Shown: in pieces, positions 8,210-12,673 of the stretch
Numbering within the stretch: the stretch's first letter is position 1
How the letters are laid out: the number at the start of each line of letters is the position of its first letter
DNA from: Candidatus Zambryskibacteria bacterium CG10_big_fil_rev_8_21_14_0_10_34_34
GTDB lineage: Bacteria > Patescibacteriota > Minisyncoccia > Phycocordibacterales > WO2-35-19
Direction: 5' to 3'
Assembly: GCA_002771075.1 (NCBI GenBank)
Contig: PCXM01000015.1
Span: 4,025-16,697, forward strand
Length of the DNA: 12,673 nucleotides
The notes under the pieces: model-generated
Database searches by the model: none
What the model saw: the letters and a program-made list of their open reading frames with translations, nothing else
What the model was told of the DNA's origin: nothing
Position numbers and translations under genes: made by a program

Positions 8210-8324
8210 ATTAACCTAATTATTCTAATTTCTAATTAACCTAAATAATTTCTAATATCAAATTTCTAAATTGAGATTTGGGAATTGGTAATTATTTAGA
8301 CTAATTAGTATAATTAGGTCAATT
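8209..8324 (+). repeat. Long imperfect palindrome between rpmF and nusB
   Basis: The 130-bp gap is nearly filled by nested inverted repeats. The outer arms, 8209-8230 and 8303-8324, pair at 20 of 22 positions. Inside them CTAAATAATT (8241-8250) pairs perfectly with 8290-8299, and CAAAT (8259-8263) pairs with ATTTG (8276-8280). AATTAACCTAA is also repeated directly (8209-8219, 8235-8245), TTCTAAT occurs three times, and ACTAATTAGT (8300-8309) is a perfect 10-base palindrome. The region is about 80% A+T, which inflates chance pairing, but the 22-base arms are longer than expected by chance. No T-run follows, so it is not a simple terminator. Confidence 0.6.
8285..8314 (+). promoter_or_regulatory. 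Probable promoter of nusB-nudix
   Basis: TATAAT (8309-8314) is a perfect -10 box, and TTGGTA (8285-8290) matches four of six -35 bases with an 18-base spacer. Transcription would start near 8321 and leave a leader of about 20 bases with no Shine-Dalgarno sequence. The -10 box lies inside the right arm of the long palindrome, so structure or a bound protein there could affect initiation. Confidence 0.45.
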
Positions 8325-8339
8325 AGAAATTCACATTTT

Positions 8340-9221
8340 ATGGCAAACAGGCACCTTGCAAGATCAACAGTACTTCAAACTCTTTATGAGTGGGATTTTG
8401 GTGGTCAAAAACTTGAACCCAAAGATATCCTTAAAAGAGATGCTACCGAATTTGCACCCGATGCTCAAAATGGAGATTTTATGAAAAATCTACTAGAAGG
8501 TGTTTTAGGTAAACAAAGAGATCTTGACAACATCATTACTAAAGCCGCTCCAGACTGGCCTATTGAAAAAATTGCCATCTTAGATAGAAATATTTTGCGC
8601 ATTGGTCTTTTTGAACTTTTGTTTGCCGACAGAGAACAAGTGCCTCCAAAAGTAGCTATCAATGAAGCTATTGAGTTGGCTAAAAAATTTGGTGGAGAAA
8701 CTAGTAGCAAATTTATAAACGGTGTTTTAGGAGCTGTCTACAAAGAAATGGGCGAACCAGGTAAAGATGATAAAAGTCCTATTAACAAAAAAATAACTAC
8801 CAAAGAAACTTTAGTCGGAGCGGTTGTTTATGCTCGTGAAAAAGATGAAATTTATATAGCATTAGTTCACGATGTTTTTGGACACTGGACATTAACCAAA
8901 GGAAAATTAGAAAAAGGCGAAAATCAAGAAGAAGGTCTGGTCCGTGAAGCTAAAGAAGAACTTGGAATAAAAATAAAAGTCAAAGATAAATTAGGAGAAA
9001 ATGCTTACGAAACCTTCCATCCAGAAAAAGGTAAATTAGAAAAACACGTTATATACTTTTTGGCAGAAGCACCTTATGAAGAATTGACTCTAGAAAATAA
9101 AGAAAAGAAAGGTGGATTAGATGATGTCAGATGGTTTAAATTAGCAGATATTTTGGACTTAAATTTTTATGATGATATATTGCCTATAATAACTAAGGCC
9201 ATCAATTTATTAATTAAGTAA
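8340..9221 (+). CDS. nusB: NusB antitermination factor fused to Nudix hydrolase
   Basis: The 293-residue protein joins two domains. Residues 1-137 are a full NusB fold: an N-terminal ANRHLARSTVLQTLYEWDF segment, then the AILDRNILRIGLFELLF helix (79-95) and AINEAIELAKKFGG (106-119). NusB binds boxA RNA with NusE (S10) and promotes antitermination in rRNA operons. After a linker of about 18 polar residues (138-155), residues 156-293 form a Nudix domain with an intact box: G188, E194, R202, E203, E206, E207 and G209 fit GX5EX7REUXEEXGU exactly. Nudix enzymes hydrolyse nucleoside diphosphates linked to another group; the HWTLTKGKLEKGE segment resembles Ap4A/MutT-like members, but the substrate cannot be read from sequence. 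There is no stop or frameshift between the domains. The gene lies between rpmF and rnc, each across a gap filled by a palindrome. Confidence 0.93.
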   Translation: MANRHLARSTVLQTLYEWDFGGQKLEPKDILKRDATEFAPDAQNGDFMKNLLEGVLGKQRDLDNIITKAAPDWPIEKIAILDRNILRIGLFELLFADREQVPPKVAINEAIELAKKFGGETSSKFINGVLGAVYKEMGEPGKDDKSPINKKITTKETLVGAVVYAREKDEIYIALVHDVFGHWTLTKGKLEKGENQEEGLVREAKEELGIKIKVKDKLGENAYETFHPEKGKLEKHVIYFLAEAPYEELTLENKEKKGGLDDVRWFKLADILDLNFYDDILPIITKAINLLIK

Positions 9222-9224
9222 AAC

Positions 9225-9294
9225 GCCAATTATTAATTTACACTAATCTTACGAATCTGAAATTAGTAAAATTAATGTGCATTCATAGATTGGC
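9225..9294 (+). repeat. Imperfect hairpin in the leader of rnc
   Basis: ATTAATTT (9232-9239) pairs with AAATTAAT (9269-9276) and ACTAAT (9242-9247) with ATTAGT (9262-9267), giving 14 paired bases with one small internal loop and a 14-base apical loop. Outside these GCCAAT (9225-9230) pairs with ATTGGC (9289-9294), with 12 unpaired bases on the 3' side. The structure fills most of the 84-bp gap between nusB-nudix and rnc and ends 11 bases before the rnc ATG. No T-run follows it. The ACTAAT/ATTAGT half sites also occur in the palindrome ahead of nusB. Confidence 0.55.
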
Positions 9295-9305
9295 AGACAA
9301 TAAAA

Positions 9306-10004
9306 ATGAAAGAAAAATATTTTAGCGAGTTTGAAAACGAAATAGGAATAAAATTTAATGATCAAAGTATATTAAAACAAGCGTTTACTCATCGCTCTTT
9401 TTTGAATGAAAATAAAAATTTAAAAGGAGGTCATAATGAACGCTTAGAATTCTTAGGAGATGCTGTTCTTGAACTAGCTACAACAGACTTTCTCTATAAT
9501 AAATATCCAGAAAAAAATGAAGGTGACCTGACTTCCATCCGAAGCGCACTAGTCAATGCTCAAACATGTGCCGAAGTAGCCAGAGAAATCAAGGTCAATG
9601 ACTTTTTATTGCTTTCTCGTGGTGAAGCTAAAGATGAGGGTCGTGCTCGTCAATATATTTTAGCCAATGCTTTAGAAGCGATTATCGGAGCTATCTATAC
9701 AGATTCTGGATACAACAATGCACGAGATTTTATATTAAAATACATAACTCCAAAAACAGAACAAATAGTAGAAGAAGAGCTTTGGATAGATGCTAAAAGT
9801 AAATTTCAAGAAAAAGCTCAAGACATAGTCAGTATTACTCCATCTTATAAAACTATGAAAGAAATCGGCCCTGACCACGACAAAAAATTTATTGTTGGTG
9901 TATTTTTGGATGGAGAGTTGGTCTCCGAAGGCGATGGTGAATCAAAACAGGACGCAGAACAGTCGGCGGCTCGTAAAGCTTTAAAAAATAAAAATTGGAA
10001 TTAA
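9306..10004 (+). CDS. rnc: Ribonuclease III
   Basis: Double-strand-specific endoribonuclease that processes rRNA precursors and structured mRNAs. The 232 residues contain the endonuclease domain (about 1-155) with the signature NERLEFLGDAVLEL (44-57); E45, E48 and D52 correspond to E. coli E38, E41 and D45. The second metal-site motif reads ANALEAIIGAIY (120-131): E124 matches E. coli E117, but the position of E. coli D114 is N121. I recall Asn here in some other bacterial RNase IIIs, so activity is still expected. The dsRNA-binding domain spans about 164-228 with KQDAEQSAARKAL near its end. There is no Shine-Dalgarno sequence; a hairpin in the leader could be an autoregulatory target. The stop is separated by one base from the stop of the convergent SET gene. 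Confidence 0.97.
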   Translation: MKEKYFSEFENEIGIKFNDQSILKQAFTHRSFLNENKNLKGGHNERLEFLGDAVLELATTDFLYNKYPEKNEGDLTSIRSALVNAQTCAEVAREIKVNDFLLLSRGEAKDEGRARQYILANALEAIIGAIYTDSGYNNARDFILKYITPKTEQIVEEELWIDAKSKFQEKAQDIVSITPSYKTMKEIGPDHDKKFIVGVFLDGELVSEGDGESKQDAEQSAARKALKNKNWN

Positions 10005-10005
10005 A

Positions 10006-10413
10006 TTATTTAATCTTACACTTTAAACACTGACAACCAAATGGTTTTATTAATTCATTAAAATATTCTTTGTCATAATCATAAAAAAGTTCTTCACCAG
10101 ACTTTATTTTTCTTTTAGTGAAAATATAAATACGTCCTCTTTTTATATCTATCTCACAATTTGGTAAACATGAATGATTTATATATCTAGCAATATTTTT
10201 TCGACTAGAACCATCTATAAAACGATTTTTACTAGTCTCAAAGAGATATTTACCCCCTTTTAAATTAGCCTCTTTTTCTGTTAGAATCGACCCTTTATAT
10301 TCAATAACAAAACCACCGCGCTCTATAGATTCTTTAGTAAAAAGACCCAAACCCGCTATAGATCTTTTGATAATCAAATTACGTTTTATATCTCTATATT
10401 TTTTAGGAAGCAT
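10006..10413 (-). CDS. SET-domain protein lysine methyltransferase
   Basis: A compact 135-residue SET protein with a post-SET motif. SET enzymes transfer methyl groups from S-adenosylmethionine to protein lysines and are mainly known from eukaryotes, with scattered bacterial members. Visible motifs in order: GLGLF (21-25) and EYKG (38-41), part of the cofactor site; RYINHSC (76-82) and NC (85-86), the knotted SET core with SAM-contacting N79 and H80; GEELFYDY (106-113) with the conserved tyrosines; and CQCLKC (127-132), a CxCxxC that with C82 can bind a post-SET zinc. There is no signal peptide or membrane segment. The gene is antisense to its neighbours, one base from the end of rnc and 47 bp from the start of smc, and so interrupts an otherwise forward core-gene block. 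Acquisition by transfer is plausible but not shown. The target protein is unknown. Confidence 0.92.
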   Translation of the reverse strand: MLPKKYRDIKRNLIIKRSIAGLGLFTKESIERGGFVIEYKGSILTEKEANLKGGKYLFETSKNRFIDGSSRKNIARYINHSCLPNCEIDIKRGRIYIFTKRKIKSGEELFYDYDKEYFNELIKPFGCQCLKCKIK

Positions 10414-10426
10414 AAAGACTATTATA
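10414..10426 (-). promoter_or_regulatory. Possible leaderless promoter of the SET gene
   Basis: On the minus strand a perfect TATAAT (10426-10421) is followed by seven bases and then the ATG of the SET gene. No Shine-Dalgarno sequence fits in that space. A -35 box is not evident. If the -10 box is real, transcription would begin at about the start codon. Confidence 0.45.
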
Positions 10427-10448
10427 CATAAAATATTATTTTGTATGA

Positions 10449-10460
10449 TAAAATATTTCT
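10449..10460 (+). promoter_or_regulatory. Possible leaderless promoter of smc
   Basis: TAAAAT (10449-10454) matches five of six -10 bases and is followed by six bases and the smc ATG, with no Shine-Dalgarno sequence. TATGAT (10444-10449) is an alternative. No good -35 box is seen. The 47-bp gap to the divergent SET gene must hold both promoters back to back. Confidence 0.35.
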
Positions 10461-12673
10461 ATGCTTAAATCATTGGAAATTTCGGGCTTTAAATCTTTTG
10501 CCAAAAAAACTGAATTACATTTTAAATCAAGAGTAACATCCATAGTTGGGCCAAACGGTAGCGGTAAATCAAATATAACCGAAGCTTTTCGTTTTGTATT
10601 AGGAGAGCAATCTATGAAATCTATGCGTGGTAAGAGGGGTGAAGACCTTATCTGGAACGGATCAACTGAAACCGCTCGTTCAAATAGATCTAGAGTAAAA
10701 CTTGTTTTTGATAATTCAAAAAATATATTTGATATTGATTTTGATGAGGTAATAATAGAAAGAGTAGTCAATAGAGATGGGAGCAACGAATACTATTTAA
10801 ACAGTAGTTTGGTTAGACTTAAAGATGTAATAGAACTTCTTTCAGAAGCTCACATTGGAGCTTCTGGACATCATATAATATCTCAAGGAGAAGCTGACAA
10901 GATACTTAGTGCAAATATTAAAGAAAGGAGAGAGATGATAGAAGACGCCTTAGGTCTTAAAGTTTACCAATATAAAAGAGAAGAAAGTCAAAGAAAACTT
11001 TTAAAAACAGAAGAAAATATAAAACAAGTTGAATCCTTGCGAAGAGAAATAGCTCCCCATCTCCGTTTTTTAAAAAAGCAAGTAGACAAAGTAGAAAGAG
11101 CCGAACAATTGAGACTAAAACTATCTAAATTTTATAGAGAATATTTAAAGAGAGAGAAAATTTATATAGAAAAATCTAAAAAAGAAATTGACAATAGTAA
11201 AAATCCTTTGACTCAAAAACTTGAAGAGTTGGACAAATTAATGGAAAAGGCTAAAGAAGTATTAAACACCTCAAGAAACAAAGATCAAAAAAATGAAGAA
11301 CTTTTAAATATAGAAAATAAAATAGAGAAAGAAAGACAAAACAAAGACAGTCTGTATAGAGAAATAGGCAAAATAGAAGGAGAGATAAATGCTAATCAAA
11401 AAATAATCCAAAAAATAGAAACGGACCGAAAATCAGAAGACAACAAAACAGTCCCACTAAAAGAAATAGAAAAATTGGAAAAAGAAATTTCAGAATTTGG
11501 AGAAATCTCTAAAATAATTCAAAGAATTAGAGATTTTATTGAAAGTCACAGAATTAAATCTGATGACAAAAATCTTAGTGAATTGGTTTCTTTAAATAAT
11601 AATCTGGAAGAAAAAAAGATAGACCTGGAAGAAAAAATAGAGCAAAGTAATGTTTATTTAAATAAATTTTCTTTTGAATATCAAAAAATAAAAGAGTCTA
11701 TAGAAAAAGAAAAGGACTCTGGCCAAGAAGCAGAAAGAGTTATGTTTAAAATATCTTCCGAACAAAGCGAGTTTAGAGGCCAATTAAATTTACTAGAGGT
11801 AGAAATAAAAAGAATAAAAATAATAGAAGAAGACTGGAAAAGGGAAATACAAGAAGGGGGAGTACTTTTAGGGACAGATATTTTAGGGTTTGAAAATGAA
11901 GAAATCCTTAACTTTGAAGAAGAACGAGCAGAACAAGAACAGCGCCGAAGAGAACTTGAAAAAATGAAAATACGCCTAGAAGAGCTCGGCGGTGGGAGTA
12001 GTGCAGAAATAATAAAAGAATATAAGGAAACAATAGAAAGAGACGAATTTTTAGAAAAAGAATTGGAAGATTTAAAAAAATCAGCAGACTCTTTAGAAAT
12101 TCTTATAAAAGAATTAATTGAAAAATTAGATATTGAATTTAAAGAAGGTATAGAAAAAATAAATAAAACTTTTCAAGAATTTTTTATACTTATGTTTGAT
12201 GGAGGTAATGCGTTTCTCAAAATAGTAAAAAGTGAGAAAAAAAGAAGCATAATCTCTGAACTTGAAGATGAGATTGTCTTGCGTAGCTCTGATGAAATAC
12301 AGAACGAAATGGGAGTTGAGGAACAAAATAAGATTGAAACTGGAATTGATATCGAAGTATCGTTGCCTCGAAAAAGAATCAGAGGGCTGGAAATGCTCTC
12401 TGGTGGAGAAAGAGCTCTCACTTCAATCGCTCTTCTTTTTGCTTTATCTCAAGTCAACCCGCCACCTTTTATAATTTTAGACGAAACTGATGCCGCACTC
12501 GACGAAGCTAATTCCAAAAAATATGGCGATATGATTGAGTCCCTTTCTAAAGTCTCTCAACTTATCCTTATTACTCACAACCGCGAGACAATGTCTCGCG
12601 CCGGCGTCATCTATGGCGTCACGATGGGCAGAGACGGTAGCTCTCGCTTGCTATCTATTGCTTTTGATGAAGC
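10461..12673 (+). CDS. smc: Short SMC-family ATPase without normal hinge (3' end cut by window)
   Basis: SMC proteins organise and help segregate the chromosome as ATP-driven dimers. The frame is open from the ATG to the window edge (737 codons). It begins MLKSLEISGFKSFAKKT with Walker A GPNGSGKS at 30-37, Q-loop SQGE at 141-144 and ERREMIEDALGL near 155, all typical SMC. The C-terminal half has RLEELGGG near 504, FDGG at 579-582, signature LSGGE at 646-650, Walker B FIILDE ending D674-E675, D-loop TDAALDEAN and H706 in THNRE. The two arms are Lys/Glu-rich coiled coil. Head-to-head distance leaves about 350 residues between residue 155 and RLEELG, against about 750 in B. subtilis SMC, and no hinge-like globular segment is visible; the turn may lie near 340-375. 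The last residues (LLSIAFDEA) match the usual SMC end, so only a few residues are probably missing. Confidence 0.9.
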   Translation, partial: MLKSLEISGFKSFAKKTELHFKSRVTSIVGPNGSGKSNITEAFRFVLGEQSMKSMRGKRGEDLIWNGSTETARSNRSRVKLVFDNSKNIFDIDFDEVIIERVVNRDGSNEYYLNSSLVRLKDVIELLSEAHIGASGHHIISQGEADKILSANIKERREMIEDALGLKVYQYKREESQRKLLKTEENIKQVESLRREIAPHLRFLKKQVDKVERAEQLRLKLSKFYREYLKREKIYIEKSKKEIDNSKNPLTQKLEELDKLMEKAKEVLNTSRNKDQKNEELLNIENKIEKERQNKDSLYREIGKIEGEINANQKIIQKIETDRKSEDNKTVPLKEIEKLEKEISEFGEISKIIQRIRDFIESHRIKSDDKNLSELVSLNNNLEEKKIDLEEKIEQSNVYLNKFSFEYQKIKESIEKEKDSGQEAERVMFKISSEQSEFRGQLNLLEVEIKRIKIIEEDWKREIQEGGVLLGTDILGFENEEILNFEEERAEQEQRRRELEKMKIRLEELGGGSSAEIIKEYKETIERDEFLEKELEDLKKSADSLEILIKELIEKLDIEFKEGIEKINKTFQEFFILMFDGGNAFLKIVKSEKKRSIISELEDEIVLRSSDEIQNEMGVEEQNKIETGIDIEVSLPRKRIRGLEMLSGGERALTSIALLFALSQVNPPPFIILDETDAALDEANSKKYGDMIESLSKVSQLILITHNRETMSRAGVIYGVTMGRDGSSRLLSIAFDE

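Noticed and set aside
8209..8270. CRISPR-like array from the repeated TTCTAAT and AATTAACCTAA units
   Set aside because: The units are only 7-11 bases, irregularly spaced and part of inverted repeats. There are no spacers of constant length and no cas genes nearby.
8209..8324. Intrinsic terminator for rpmF
   Set aside because: The stems are nearly pure A+T and no T-run follows the right arm, so the usual terminator form is missing even though the structure is long.
10461..12673. Idea that the short smc is a frameshifted or deleted pseudogene
   Set aside because: The frame is open throughout, the coiled-coil character is continuous, and all ATPase motifs are intact at both ends. A clean in-frame deletion in the assembly cannot be excluded, but nothing in the sequence points to one.

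Overview
The window is AT-rich, tightly packed bacterial DNA with nine protein genes and no RNA gene, insertion sequence, CRISPR array or prophage gene that I can see. The gene set (ThrRS without a TGS domain, NusB fused to a Nudix domain, an L32 starting MVIRMRHTRAHT, very short intergenic gaps) suggests a Patescibacteria/CPR genome, probably of the Parcubacteria type. That placement is inference from family features, not a search. The standard genetic code fits: all reading frames are open with UGA unread, and the eight visible stops are seven TAA and one TAG.

Layout: gyrB (+) converges on thrS (-), which lies 9 bp downstream of dnaE (-), so dnaE-thrS is probably one operon. dnaE diverges from a forward block rnhB, rpmF, nusB-nudix, rnc. 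The 3' end of rnc almost touches a convergent SET-domain gene (-), and this diverges from smc (+), which runs off the right edge just before its expected end. The rpmF/rnc/smc neighbourhood is an old bacterial core arrangement, and the SET gene looks inserted into it.

The genes serve information processing: DNA supercoiling (GyrB), replication (DnaE), RNA removal from DNA (RNase HII), chromosome organisation (SMC), translation (L32, ThrRS), rRNA transcription (NusB) and rRNA processing (RNase III). No complete new defence or mobile system is visible. The unusual content is in details: an SMC protein of about 740 residues with no room for a normal hinge; a eukaryote-like SET methyltransferase with a post-SET zinc motif; the NusB-Nudix fusion; a DnaE whose PHP metal site is mostly lost; two in-frame palindromes inside rnhB that coincide with insertions in the protein; long imperfect palindromes in front of nusB and rnc; and start regions without Shine-Dalgarno sequences, several with a -10-like hexamer only 6-7 nt before the ATG, which suggests leaderless mRNAs.
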